Below are positions 55,421-64,000 of a stretch of DNA of 64,000 nt, piece by piece. Origin of the DNA: Duganella sp. CF402 (GTDB lineage: Bacteria; Pseudomonadota; Gammaproteobacteria; Burkholderiales; Burkholderiaceae_D); assembly GCF_900109645.1 (NCBI RefSeq), contig NZ_FOBG01000002.1, positions 854,391 through 918,390 on the forward strand, written 5' to 3'. How positions within the stretch are numbered: the first letter of the stretch is position 1; each line of letters opens with the position of its first letter. Both the position numbers and the translations under genes were made by a program. The notes beneath the pieces are model-generated. The model saw only the letters and a list, made by a program, of their open reading frames with translations, was not told the origin of the DNA and ran no database searches.

Positions 55421-55660
55421 ATGGATATGAACACTTTTTTTAATGACTTGCAGAATAAGATCAGCCAAGCCATCGAAAACTCACCAGCAAAGGACATTGA
55501 GAAGAACGTCAAGTCCATGATGACGCAAGGCTTCTCCAAGCTCGACCTGGTGACCCGCGAGGAATTCGACATCCAGACCCAGGTGCTGGCCAAGACCCGC
55601 GCCAAGCTGGAAGCGCTGGAAACCCGCCTGGCCGAGCTGGAAGGCAAGATCAATCAGTAA
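55421..55660 (+). CDS. ubiK: Ubiquinone biosynthesis accessory factor UbiK
   Basis: A 79-residue, mostly helical protein ending in a coiled coil (KTRAKLEALETRLAELEGKI), the UbiK/YqiC (BMFP) family that supports the aerobic ubiquinone-synthesis complex. AAGGA precedes the ATG. It is divergent from the torF-glnK-amtB operon and sits directly beside the NtrC-like dyad. Confidence 0.85.
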   Translation: MDMNTFFNDLQNKISQAIENSPAKDIEKNVKSMMTQGFSKLDLVTREEFDIQTQVLAKTRAKLEALETRLAELEGKINQ

Positions 55661-55766
55661 GCAGCAAAAGTAAGCAGTAAAGCGCAGGACGTTTGTTCTG
55701 CCGCAAAGCGGTGCGGCATGGGTCGACTACGCTGGTAGCTTGTCCCCACTTGCCCAGCACACCGCC

Positions 55767-57275
55767 ATGAGCCTCGCCGTACTCAAAAGCCGCGCCCTGG
55801 CTGGCATGGAGGCGCAGGAAGTCAGCGTTGAAGTGCATCTGGCGAATGGCTTGCCGGCCTTTACCATCGTCGGGCTGGCCGATACGGAAGTGAAAGAAGC
55901 CAAGGACCGCGTCCGCGCCGCCATCCAGAATGGCGGCTTTGAATTCCCCGCCCAGCGCATCACCGTCAACCTCGCTCCGGCCGATCTCCCCAAAGAGTCC
56001 GGCCGCTTCGATTTGCCGATCGCGCTCGGCATTCTCGCCGCCTCCAAACAAATCCCCTCACGCCGCCTGCATCAATATGAGTTTGCCGGCGAGCTGTCGC
56101 TGTCCGGCGAATTGCGGCCGATCCGCGGTGCGTTGGCGATGTCGCTGGCCACCCGGCGCGATGGCGGCTGCCTCGCTTTTATCCTGCCGCTGGCCAATGC
56201 CGACGAGGCGGCGCTGGTGTCGCACGCCGCCATTTATCCGGCGCACTCGCTGTTGCAGGTGTGCAGCCACTTTGCCGGCAAGTCGATCGAGACCATGCTG
56301 TCGCGCCACGAAGCCGCGCCGCTGGCCGCCATGCCCGAGTATCCGGACTTCGCCGACGTCAAGGGACAAGTGATGGTCAAGCGCGCGCTGGAAGTGGCGG
56401 CGGCCGGCAACCATTCAGTGTTGCTGGTCGGCCCACCCGGCTCGGGCAAGACCATGCTGGCCGCGCGCTTCGTCGGTCTGCTGCCGGAGATGAGCGACGA
56501 GGAAGCGCTGGAAGCGGCAGCCGTGCAATCGCTGACCGGCAGCTTTCAGATCGAGCAGTGGAAGCGCCGCCCGTTTCGCGCGCCGCACCACACCGCTTCC
56601 GGCGCGGCGCTGGTTGGCGGCGGCAGCGTGCCGCGTCCCGGCGAGATTTCGCTGGCCCATCGCGGCGTGTTGTTCCTCGACGAGCTGCCCGAATTTGATC
56701 GTCGCGTGCTGGACGTGCTGCGCCAGCCGATGGAGTCCGGCCACATCACCATCTCACGCGCAGCCAGGCATGCAGACTTCCCTGCGCACTTCCAGCTGAT
56801 CGCCGCCATGAATCCCTGCCCTTGCGGCTACTACGGTCACAAGAGCGTGGCCTGCCGCTGCTCGCCCGATGTGCGGCTGCGCTATCAGAACCGCGTCTCC
56901 GGCCCGCTGCTGGACCGCATCGACATCCAGATCGAAGTGGCCTCGGTCGATCCCGAAATACTGGCCGCTCCCACCAACGGCGAACCGTCCGCCGTCATCG
57001 CTGCCCGCGTGCAAGCGGCGGCCAGCTTGCAGTTCCAGCGACAGGGCAAGCGCAACCAATACCTCACGCCGCGCGAGATCGACCATTACTGCAAGCTCGA
57101 CCGCCCCAGCAAGTTCCTGTTGCGGCAGAGTATGCAGAGCTTCAAATGGTCGGGCCGCGCCTACCACCGCATCCTGCGCGTCGCACGCACCATCGCGGAC
57201 CTGGCCGGCATCGCCAGCATCCAGCTGGCGCACGTTGAAGAAGCCATACAATACCGCCGCGCGCTGGTCGAATAA
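55767..57275 (+). CDS. yifB: YifB/ComM-family Mg-chelatase-like AAA+ protein
   Basis: A 502-residue protein: an N-terminal Lon-protease-like domain (about 1-165), an AAA+ ATPase with Walker A GPPGSGKT (222-229) and the Walker B-like FLDELPEF, and a C-terminal Mg-chelatase domain. In other bacteria, ComM remodels DNA during natural transformation. The conserved NPCPCGYYG zinc-like loop (about 350-358) is present. ATG at 55767 was chosen as the frame upstream is short and lacks a ribosome site. Confidence 0.92.
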   Translation: MSLAVLKSRALAGMEAQEVSVEVHLANGLPAFTIVGLADTEVKEAKDRVRAAIQNGGFEFPAQRITVNLAPADLPKESGRFDLPIALGILAASKQIPSRRLHQYEFAGELSLSGELRPIRGALAMSLATRRDGGCLAFILPLANADEAALVSHAAIYPAHSLLQVCSHFAGKSIETMLSRHEAAPLAAMPEYPDFADVKGQVMVKRALEVAAAGNHSVLLVGPPGSGKTMLAARFVGLLPEMSDEEALEAAAVQSLTGSFQIEQWKRRPFRAPHHTASGAALVGGGSVPRPGEISLAHRGVLFLDELPEFDRRVLDVLRQPMESGHITISRAARHADFPAHFQLIAAMNPCPCGYYGHKSVACRCSPDVRLRYQNRVSGPLLDRIDIQIEVASVDPEILAAPTNGEPSAVIAARVQAAASLQFQRQGKRNQYLTPREIDHYCKLDRPSKFLLRQSMQSFKWSGRAYHRILRVARTIADLAGIASIQLAHVEEAIQYRRALVE

Positions 57276-57337
57276 CCATACCAACTCTCGCTGGCTTGCT
57301 GCTATATTGCTCGCAGCTTATTCACGCCAGGATGATC

Positions 57338-59041
57338 ATGACTCGCTTGCCACTCTACCTCGCCGCCAGCGCCGTGCTGGCCGGCTGCGCCACCAAACCG
57401 ATGGTGCCGACCGACTTCACCGCCAACTCCGGCAGCCCGCGCGCGCCCGAGCAGCTGGCTGTGACGTTTGAAACAGTCGACCTGGCCTTGCGTGTCGATC
57501 CCGCCACCAAAAGCATCCGTGGCGACGCTGCCCTGACCTTCCTCCTGAAAGAACCGCTGACCCGCATCGCCGTCGAACTCGATCGCAACCTGCCGGTCGA
57601 CAGCGCGAGTGTGGACGGCACGCCGCTTGCGGCCAGCGCCATCAGCAATCCCGACGGCCGCCTGTACCTGAGCTTGCCGCAGCCGCTGCCGGCAGGCGCC
57701 CGCACCACCGTGCGCATCCAGTACCACGGCGTGCCGACCATCGCCAAAAAAGCCCCGTGGGATGGCGGCTTCACCTGGAGCCAGACCAGCGACGGCCAAC
57801 CGTGGATCACCACCACCGTCGAAGGCGAAGGCTGCGACCTGTTCTGGCCTTGCATCGACCACCCGCAAGGCAAGCCCAAACTGATCGACCTGCACATCAG
57901 CGTGCCCGCACCACTGGTCGTAGCCGGCAACGGCGTCGCCACCGGCATGGAAGAAAAAGACGGCTGGCGCACCTACAACTGGCGCGCCAAAAACCCCAGC
58001 ACCTACGGCGTTGCGCTCAACATCGGCCCGTACGAAATGCTGTCCGCCGATTACACCAGCAAATACGGCAACACCATCCCGCTGCGTATGTGGTACGTGA
58101 AAGGCCACGACAAGCAAGCGCAAGGCCTGTTCACCGAATTCAAACCGATGCTGGACTTCTTCGAGAACCGCGTCGGCCCTTACCCATTCGGCGACGAGAA
58201 AATGGGCGTGGTCGAAACCCCGCACCTCGGCATGGAGCACCAGACCATCAATGCCTACGGCAATGGCTACGTCAAATCGCCGCTCGGCTACGACTGGCTG
58301 CTGCACCACGAACTGTCGCACGAATGGTTCGGCAACCAGATGACCAACGCCGACTGGGACGACATGTGGCTGCACGAAAGCTTCGGTTCCTACATGCAGC
58401 CGCTGTACATGGAGTCACTGCGCGGCGAGATGGAATTCCAGAACGTGCTGTTCGACTTCCGCAAGCAGATCAGCAACAAGGCGCCCATCGTCAGCGGCAA
58501 GACCCAGCGCATTGAAGACATCTATCAGGACGAGCGCGGCGGTCCCGGCCTCGACATCTACGTCAAAGGTGCGCTGGTCCTGCACACGCTGCGCAACCTG
58601 ATCGGCGATGAGCCTTTCTTTATCGCCACGCGCCGCATGGTATACGGCACGGCTACGCCGGCGCCGGGCAACTTCCAGCCGCGCTGGAGCAGCAGCAAGG
58701 AATTCATCCAGTTCGCCAACGAAGCCAGCGGCCGCGACCTGCAATGGTTCTTCGACGCCTACCTGTATCACGCCGCGCTGCCGGAGCTGGTGGAAGAACG
58801 CAGCGCCGACAAGCTCAAGCTGCGCTGGAAACTGAAGGACGGCGGCGCCTTCCCCATGCCGATCGAAGTGCGCGTCAACAACCGCATCGAAAAGCTGGCG
58901 ATGAGCAACGGCGAAGGCGAACTGGCGTTGCCGCCGAATGCGCTGGTGACCATCGATCCGCAATCGCGCGTGCTGCGCCAGCAAGCCCACATCGATGAAT
59001 GGAAAGCCATCGAAGACAACAAAAAGAAAGCCAAAAAATGA
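57338..59041 (+). CDS. M1-family aminopeptidase, lipoprotein
   Basis: A 567-residue zinc peptidase. A lipobox ending AVLAGC (about Cys17) anchors it to a membrane. The peptidase domain has the M1 substrate motif as GMEHQTINAYG and the zinc site HELSH (324-328) with Glu347 in WLHESFGSY at the expected spacing. N-terminal beta-sandwich residues about 30-230 are typical of M1. ATG at 57338 follows AGGA closely; the neighbouring ATG at 57332 is an alternative. It overlaps the next lipoprotein by ATGA. Confidence 0.9.
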   Translation: MTRLPLYLAASAVLAGCATKPMVPTDFTANSGSPRAPEQLAVTFETVDLALRVDPATKSIRGDAALTFLLKEPLTRIAVELDRNLPVDSASVDGTPLAASAISNPDGRLYLSLPQPLPAGARTTVRIQYHGVPTIAKKAPWDGGFTWSQTSDGQPWITTTVEGEGCDLFWPCIDHPQGKPKLIDLHISVPAPLVVAGNGVATGMEEKDGWRTYNWRAKNPSTYGVALNIGPYEMLSADYTSKYGNTIPLRMWYVKGHDKQAQGLFTEFKPMLDFFENRVGPYPFGDEKMGVVETPHLGMEHQTINAYGNGYVKSPLGYDWLLHHELSHEWFGNQMTNADWDDMWLHESFGSYMQPLYMESLRGEMEFQNVLFDFRKQISNKAPIVSGKTQRIEDIYQDERGGPGLDIYVKGALVLHTLRNLIGDEPFFIATRRMVYGTATPAPGNFQPRWSSSKEFIQFANEASGRDLQWFFDAYLYHAALPELVEERSADKLKLRWKLKDGGAFPMPIEVRVNNRIEKLAMSNGEGELALPPNALVTIDPQSRVLRQQAHIDEWKAIEDNKKKAKK

Positions 59042-59532
59042 AGCGTATCGCATCGCTGCTGCTGGCCTGCGCGCTGAGCGCCTGCAGCCCCAAGTACGAC
59101 TGGCGCGATTACCGCAGCAGTAATGCGCCCTACGCCGTGCTGTTCCCCGGCAAGCCCAGCACACAAACGCGCAGCATCAAGCTTGATCAACTGGACGTCA
59201 GCATGACCATGAGCGCCGCCGACATCGACGGCGTGGTGTTCGCCGTCGGCAGCGCCCAGCTGGCCGACGCCGCGCAAACGCCGGCCGCGGTCGACGCCAT
59301 GCAGACCGCGCTGGTGAACAACCTCGGCGCCACCGTCACCAGCAGCAAGATGTTGGCCAACGGCATGCGCGAAGTCGAGGCAAGCGGCACCGAAAAAGGG
59401 CGCGCCATGCGCCTTGTCGGACGTTTTCTTGCCAAAGAAAAAAGAATTTACCAGGTGGTGGTGATCGGCCCCACGGCGCAAATCGAAGCCGAGCCCGTGG
59501 AGACCTTCCTCACTTCCTTTAAATTGAATTAA
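59038..59532 (+). CDS. Small lipoprotein of unknown function
   Basis: A 164-residue protein whose lipobox ends LSAC (Cys16), followed by YAVLFPGKPSTQTRSI and a C-terminal beta-alpha pattern ending in FLTSFKLN. It resembles small PsbP-like lipoproteins of unknown role, but no family is certain. It overlaps the M1 peptidase stop (ATGA), so it is cotranscribed with it. Confidence 0.68.
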   Translation: MKRIASLLLACALSACSPKYDWRDYRSSNAPYAVLFPGKPSTQTRSIKLDQLDVSMTMSAADIDGVVFAVGSAQLADAAQTPAAVDAMQTALVNNLGATVTSSKMLANGMREVEASGTEKGRAMRLVGRFLAKEKRIYQVVVIGPTAQIEAEPVETFLTSFKLN

Positions 59533-59658
59533 AACAATCGTGCTGGCTTAAAACCTGCTTAATTGATGTGCGTCAGCGCCCAGACACGGCCTTTTGTGGC
59601 TTGTAAAGTGGCTGGCATGGGCATAGAGTTGATCTAACAAAACTAAGAAAGCACGCTT

Positions 59659-60000
59659 ATGTTAATCGCCTTCAAATCCAAGTCCAGTCCAGAAATCCTG
59701 ATGTACCAGGAGCATGCGCAACGCATCCTCGATCTGCTGCACAAGAATCCCAAGCGCGGCATCATCACGGCTGCCGAAGCGGCCCAAGCCCTGTCGATCC
59801 TCGAGCACGAAGTCGCCGAGACCAAGCTGCATCCCGAGACCGACGTCGAACATGATATCCACGCCCACGAGCAGGAAGAAGGCGAAACCAAGGAGCATGC
59901 TCAGGCGCAGCGCGTCGGCTTCTCGGCGCGCGCCTTCCCACTGCTGGAAATGCTGCGCACCGCCAAGGCGGAAAACGAGCACATCATCTGGGGCGTTTAA
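59659..60000 (+). CDS. DUF1840 family protein
   Basis: A 113-residue protein beginning MLIAFKSKSSPEILMY, with a helical core ending in RAFPLLEMLRTAKAENEHIIWGV. This matches the betaproteobacterial DUF1840 family; function is unknown. It stands alone in a 126-base-spaced position after the lipoprotein, convergent with the large sensor kinase gene; eight bases separate their stops. Confidence 0.75.
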   Translation: MLIAFKSKSSPEILMYQEHAQRILDLLHKNPKRGIITAAEAAQALSILEHEVAETKLHPETDVEHDIHAHEQEEGETKEHAQAQRVGFSARAFPLLEMLRTAKAENEHIIWGV

Positions 60001-60008
60001 GGTCAACG

Positions 60009-63000
60009 TCAGTCGCCGGCCAGGGACGCCTTCATCGGCAGGTCGATGGTGAAGCGCGTGCCGACTCCCAGCTCGCTGTCCACGCGGATCGAACCGTCCA
60101 GTAGCGAGGTCACGATGTTGTAGGTGATGCTCAGGCCCAGTCCGTTGCCGCCCTGCCCCAGCTTGGTGGTGAAGAAGGGATCGAAGATGCGCGCCTGATG
60201 CTCCACCGGTATGCCCTTGCCGTCATCCTGGAACACGATGCGCACGCGCTCCGGCCCCAGTTGCACCGCCCACATGCGAATTTCGCCTTCGACTTGATCC
60301 TCAAACGCATGCAGCAGCGCGTTGTTGATCAGGTTGATGATGACCTGGCCGTAAGGGCCGGGGAAGCTGTCCATCACGATATCGTCCGGCATTTCCAGCA
60401 CCATCTGGTGGCCAGCCTTGCGCACCGTGTTCTTCATGGTGGTCACGATTTCCTGGCTGGCCTGGTGCAGGTTGAACTGGCGCCGCTTGGCGCTGGCCTG
60501 GTCCACCGCCACTTGCTTGAAGCTGTTCACCAGCTCGGCTGCATTGCGCAGGCTGCGCATCAGCAGGGTGGATGCTTCGCGCGCTGCATCAATGAAGTTG
60601 TGCAGGTCGGAGCGGCGCATGGTGCTGCCATTGTTCAGCGCCTCGATCTCCACCGTCTTGTCTTCCAGCGTGCTGGCGATCACCAGGCTATTGCCGATCG
60701 GCGTGTTCAGCTCGTGCGCCACGCCGGCCACCAGCGAGCCCAGTGCGGCCAGCTTCTCGCGCTCCACCAACTGCTGCTGGGTATCGCGCAGCTGGCGATA
60801 CGAATCCGCGTTGGCAAACGCCACCGCCACGTAGGACGCCAGCGTGGTCAGCATGTCGAGGTCGATGCGCTGATAGGCGTGGGCGCGATAGCTGTGCACG
60901 GTAATCACACCGCGCACCTGCCCGCCGACCGAAATCGGCACATAGATCAGCGAACGTGGTTCAGTCGGCAGCGAGCCGTCTTCCAGCGTGCCCATATTGT
61001 CGGCGCCGGACACCAGGTCCAGGCTGGCGATATAGCGGCTGTATTCCTGCTCAAGGTCGTTGATGAACACTTCCTGCGCATGGTTGATGCACCACACCGA
61101 CAGCTGGTTAGGCTCGCGCATGCTGCGCGTGTACGGCGTGTAGCGCTTGCCGCGCTCCATCGCAAACGGATACTCGATCAATTCCAGCTCCGGCCGATAG
61201 ATGCCGATGCCGAACACACTGGCGTCCATCAGCGCATGCACCTGCTGGTACAGCAGCGACATGATGGCTTCGCTGTCGAGATTGGCCGTGATGCGCCGCC
61301 CGATATCGGACAGCAGCGCAATATTGCGATGCGCGGCCTCGACGTTGTCCTTCTCGCGTTCGATGGATTCCTTCTGCGCCACCAGCTCGCGCGTGCGGCT
61401 GCCGACTTGCTGTTCCAGTTCCTGCTTCTGCCGTACCAGCAAACGGATGCGAACGCGATACAACAGCCATGCGCCGCCCAGCACCAAGGCCACCATCAGC
61501 ACGCGGAACCACCAGGTCTTCCACACCGGCGGCGCGATGGTCACTTCCAGCGACACCGGTTCGCTGCTCCACAAGCCGTCCTTGTTGGCGGCCTTCACGC
61601 GGAACACATAGCGGCCCGGATCAAGATTGGTATAGGTGGCAAAGCGCTTGCTGGCATCGGCACTGACCCAGTCCGGATCGAAGCCGACCAGCTGATAGGC
61701 ATAACGGTTGCGCTGCGGATCGGCGTAATGCAAGCCGGCGAACTCAAACGAAAACACCGCGTCGCGGTACGACAGCGATAGCGCCTTGGCCTGATAAACC
61801 GGCCCCTGCGGCATCACATCGCTGCGCCCCGCCCCGCTCAGGATGGACTGGTTGAAGACGGAAAAGTCAGTGATGGAAACCGGCGGCGCGTAGGGGTTGT
61901 TGTGGATGCGTTCAGGCAGAAACGCCGTTACGCCATCCAGGCCGCCGAAGTACAAGGTGCCGTCCGGCGCGCGGTAGCCGGAGCCGATGAAGTAGGAGCC
62001 GTCGAGCAGGCCATCCTTGGAAGTGTAGTCCTTGAAGCCGCCGGTCGCGGGATCGAACAGCGAGATGCCGGCCGTGGTGCTGATCCACAAGCGCCCTTTC
62101 GCATCGGCAAGGATGGCGCCGATCGGATCCGGCGCGCGGCCGTTACCAGGCGGGTAGAAGCGGAAATGCAGCTTGCCGTCCTCACCCATGCGCGCCAGGC
62201 ACAGGCCGGCCGCCGTACCGATCCAGATGCGCTCCTGCTCATCCTGATACAGATAGTGCACGCGGTTATGGCTCAGGCTGTCACGCCGCGCCGGATCGTG
62301 GCGGTAGTGTTCGAACTTGCCAGTGGCCGGATCGAAACGATCTAAACCATTTTCAGTGCCGGCCCACAGGTTGCCGCGCTTGTCCTGCAACAGCGAGTAG
62401 ACACGGCCCGCCAGCCGGTCCGGATCGCTGGCGTCGACGCGGTAGGTCTGCATGGCCAGCGTCTGCGGATCGATGCGATGCAGGGCCAGACGGGTGCCGA
62501 TCCAGATCACACCTTCGCGGTCGACCATCACGCGCTGCACCGAGCGCGCCTGCGGATCATCGCCCAGCCACACCGGCGTATAGCGTCCGCTGGCCGGATC
62601 GCGCCACGCCAGCCCGCTGATGGTGCCGACCCACAGGCGGCCGCGCAGGTCGGTCGCCAGCGACATCAGCTGGTCGGCCGGCAAGCCGCCCGGATGCGGC
62701 TGTTCGTTCGACTCAAAGTTCACCCGGCCCTGTAGCGGATCGAGCAAGGACAGGCCGGTGCTGGTGCCCAGCCAGACCTTGCCGTCCGGTGCGGCTGCAA
62801 TCGTGCGCACCTTGCTGCTGCCGATCGAGGGCAGCACGCCCGGCGCTTCCGTGTAGCGCTCGAAGCCGCCGCTGCTCAGGTCGACGTAATCGGCGCCGGT
62901 GTACCAGTTGCCCACCCACAGCGTGCCGGTGCGGTCCTGGTACAGTGCGCTGATCTGGTTCTCGCTGATGCCGTGGCGCCGCTGCGGGTCGCGCGGATAA

Positions 63001-63836
63001 TTGAAATAGCGCCCGGAGACCGGATCGCGCCGTTTCAAACCGTCGGTAAAGGTGCCCAGCCACAGCGTGCCGTCGCGGTCATGCAGCAGCTTCGGCACGC
63101 GCACATCAGCCAGGTCGGGCGGCACGGCCAGCGCGATGCGTTCGGCTGACTGCTCCTTCAGGCGCCATGCTTGTACGCCGCGCATGGCGCCAGCCCACAG
63201 CACGCCATCGGGCCCGATGGACATCGACAAGAGATGGTTCTCAAGCCGGTGCTCCGGCGGGCCGATCTGGCGAAACTGCGTGCTGCCGGCGGCCAGCAAT
63301 TCCAGTCCGCGCGCCGTGCCCAGCCACAGGTTGCCGTGCTTGTCGCGCGCCATCGCCCCGATATGGTCGTCGGCATGGGGCAGCACTTGCACCTGTCCGG
63401 TCGCCATATCCAGATGCCGCAGGGCGTCGGGAGTGCTGATCCACAAACCCTGCTTGCCATCATCAACAATACCGGTCACGGACAATTTGGTCAGCACATG
63501 GGTGAACACGCGCGCCACCGGGTCGTAGCGATCAAGGCCACCCTTATTGCCGACCCACAGCTGGCCGGCGGCGTCTTCAAACATCGCCTGCACGTAGTTG
63601 TCTTGCAGGCTGCGGGGATTGGACGGGTCGTTCTTGTAGGTGGTAACGCGGTAGCCGTCATACCGGTTCAGGCCGGCCTGCGTGCCGAGCCACATATAAC
63701 CGTGCTTGTCCTGGATGATGCTGGTGACCGACTCCTGTGTCAGTCCCTGTTCCACGCCCAAATGTTCAAAGCGCAGCGACAGCGGCGCCGCGCGCGCCAC
63801 CGAAATCAGTAGAAAAAAGAGGACAACAGCTCGCAT
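60009..63836 (-). CDS. Large beta-propeller sensor histidine kinase
   Basis: A 1275-residue membrane sensor. A signal peptide (about 1-16) leads to a periplasmic region of about 600 residues of two-component regulator (Reg_prop) propeller repeats with recurring W-G-T-x-G-L signatures, then a Y_Y_Y domain (about 680-765), one transmembrane helix (about 773-795), a coiled coil, a GAF domain (about 840-1000) and a kinase with His1041 (GVAHELNTPIGNS) and GGNGLGLSITYNIV. No receiver or DNA-binding output domain is fused, unlike Bacteroidetes hybrid systems, and no partner regulator is adjacent. A GGAG site precedes the ATG. Confidence 0.92.
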   Translation of the reverse strand: MRAVVLFFLLISVARAAPLSLRFEHLGVEQGLTQESVTSIIQDKHGYMWLGTQAGLNRYDGYRVTTYKNDPSNPRSLQDNYVQAMFEDAAGQLWVGNKGGLDRYDPVARVFTHVLTKLSVTGIVDDGKQGLWISTPDALRHLDMATGQVQVLPHADDHIGAMARDKHGNLWLGTARGLELLAAGSTQFRQIGPPEHRLENHLLSMSIGPDGVLWAGAMRGVQAWRLKEQSAERIALAVPPDLADVRVPKLLHDRDGTLWLGTFTDGLKRRDPVSGRYFNYPRDPQRRHGISENQISALYQDRTGTLWVGNWYTGADYVDLSSGGFERYTEAPGVLPSIGSSKVRTIAAAPDGKVWLGTSTGLSLLDPLQGRVNFESNEQPHPGGLPADQLMSLATDLRGRLWVGTISGLAWRDPASGRYTPVWLGDDPQARSVQRVMVDREGVIWIGTRLALHRIDPQTLAMQTYRVDASDPDRLAGRVYSLLQDKRGNLWAGTENGLDRFDPATGKFEHYRHDPARRDSLSHNRVHYLYQDEQERIWIGTAAGLCLARMGEDGKLHFRFYPPGNGRAPDPIGAILADAKGRLWISTTAGISLFDPATGGFKDYTSKDGLLDGSYFIGSGYRAPDGTLYFGGLDGVTAFLPERIHNNPYAPPVSITDFSVFNQSILSGAGRSDVMPQGPVYQAKALSLSYRDAVFSFEFAGLHYADPQRNRYAYQLVGFDPDWVSADASKRFATYTNLDPGRYVFRVKAANKDGLWSSEPVSLEVTIAPPVWKTWWFRVLMVALVLGGAWLLYRVRIRLLVRQKQELEQQVGSRTRELVAQKESIEREKDNVEAAHRNIALLSDIGRRITANLDSEAIMSLLYQQVHALMDASVFGIGIYRPELELIEYPFAMERGKRYTPYTRSMREPNQLSVWCINHAQEVFINDLEQEYSRYIASLDLVSGADNMGTLEDGSLPTEPRSLIYVPISVGGQVRGVITVHSYRAHAYQRIDLDMLTTLASYVAVAFANADSYRQLRDTQQQLVEREKLAALGSLVAGVAHELNTPIGNSLVIASTLEDKTVEIEALNNGSTMRRSDLHNFIDAAREASTLLMRSLRNAAELVNSFKQVAVDQASAKRRQFNLHQASQEIVTTMKNTVRKAGHQMVLEMPDDIVMDSFPGPYGQVIINLINNALLHAFEDQVEGEIRMWAVQLGPERVRIVFQDDGKGIPVEHQARIFDPFFTTKLGQGGNGLGLSITYNIVTSLLDGSIRVDSELGVGTRFTIDLPMKASLAGD

Positions 63837-63875
63837 AGAGGCTCCAATATGGAAGCCATTCTAATGCACAAAAGC

Positions 63876-63914
63876 AAAAAAGCCCCGCCGGATATTATCC
63901 TGACGGGGCTTTTT
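63876..63914 (-). terminator. Terminator of the rRNA operon (after 5S)
   Basis: An 11-bp stem (AAAAAGCCCCG 63877-63887 / CGGGGCTTTTT 63904-63914 on the plus strand) with a T run on the minus strand lies about 11 bases beyond the 5S 3' end and before the sensor gene. Confidence 0.88.
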
Positions 63915-63924
63915 CTAAATAACT

Positions 63925-64000
63925 AGCTTGACGATAACCTACTTTCACACTGGTTGCAGCACTATCATCGGCGTAGAGTCGTTTCACGGTCCTGTTCGGG
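63925..64000 (-). rRNA. rrf: 5S ribosomal RNA (3' part)
   Basis: On the minus strand the sequence runs CCCGAACAGGACCGTGAAACG...GATAGTGC...GTGTGAAAGTAGGTTATCGTC-AAGCT, the typical 3' part of betaproteobacterial 5S rRNA. The gene continues beyond the window. Upstream 16S and 23S genes are expected outside. Confidence 0.93.

Overview
The window is a compact stretch of GC-rich chromosome from a betaproteobacterium, most likely Oxalobacteraceae (the Duganella/Massilia/Janthinobacterium group). The placement is inferred from gene content and order: the short AAA+-less NtrX, DUF3567 and DUF1840 proteins, MetX next to MetW, the non-E. coli type GshA, UbiK, and the rsmB-DUF4390-ntrY-ntrX block. No mobile element, CRISPR array, tRNA or prophage was recognised. 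About 57 protein genes fill the window, many joined by ATGA-, TGATG- or TAATG-type overlaps.

Layout. 1-5.3 kb: 3' part of metH, an SPW membrane protein, a degenerate EAL-HDOD signalling protein, a class II glutamine amidotransferase, DUF3567 and a COG0523-like remnant. 5.3-10.3 kb (minus): ntrX, ntrY, DUF4390, rsmB. 10.5-16.7 kb (plus): argS, a SPOR protein, dsbA, an SDR, birA, coaX, a second SPOR protein. 16.7-24.7 kb (minus): the cell-shape operon mreB-mreC-mreD-mrdA-rodA-rodA-rlpA, with rodA duplicated in tandem. 25-28.3 kb: gatCAB, with a REP-type palindromic element between gatC and gatA.

28.4-38.7 kb is the accessory-looking part: a secreted HExxH peptidase, a GH13-like protein that has lost several catalytic residues, a BlaI repressor with an M56/TonB-C membrane partner behind a clear promoter/operator, an outer-membrane gene set (unknown secreted protein, MipA/OmpV, small beta-barrel) divergent from an OmpR/RstB-like two-component system, an alpha/beta hydrolase, a DUF4279-like protein and pyrE. 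38.8-42.7 kb: exonuclease III and a 998-residue Ig-like/RTX-like surface or secreted protein. 42.7-47.5 kb (minus): metX-metW-ampG followed by an M48 peptidase and a pseudouridine synthase. 47.6-52.4 kb (minus): gshA, gshB and a sugar-permease-less PTS (EIIA-Man, HPr, EI). 52.5-55.2 kb (minus): torF-like porin, glnK, amtB, preceded by a sigma-54 promoter and an NtrC-type dyad. 55.4-60 kb (plus): ubiK, yifB, an M1 peptidase lipoprotein, a small lipoprotein, DUF1840. 60-64 kb (minus): a giant beta-propeller sensor kinase and the 3' end of a 5S rRNA gene with its terminator.

Themes: envelope growth (Mre/Rod system, RlpA, two other SPOR proteins, AmpG, BlaI/BlaR-like pair) and nitrogen control (NtrY/NtrX, GlnK/AmtB with NtrC/sigma-54 signals, regulatory PTS). 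The best candidates for new biology are the degenerate GH13 protein, the BlaI/M56-TonB pair without a beta-lactamase, the duplicated rodA, and the porin tied to the ammonium operon.
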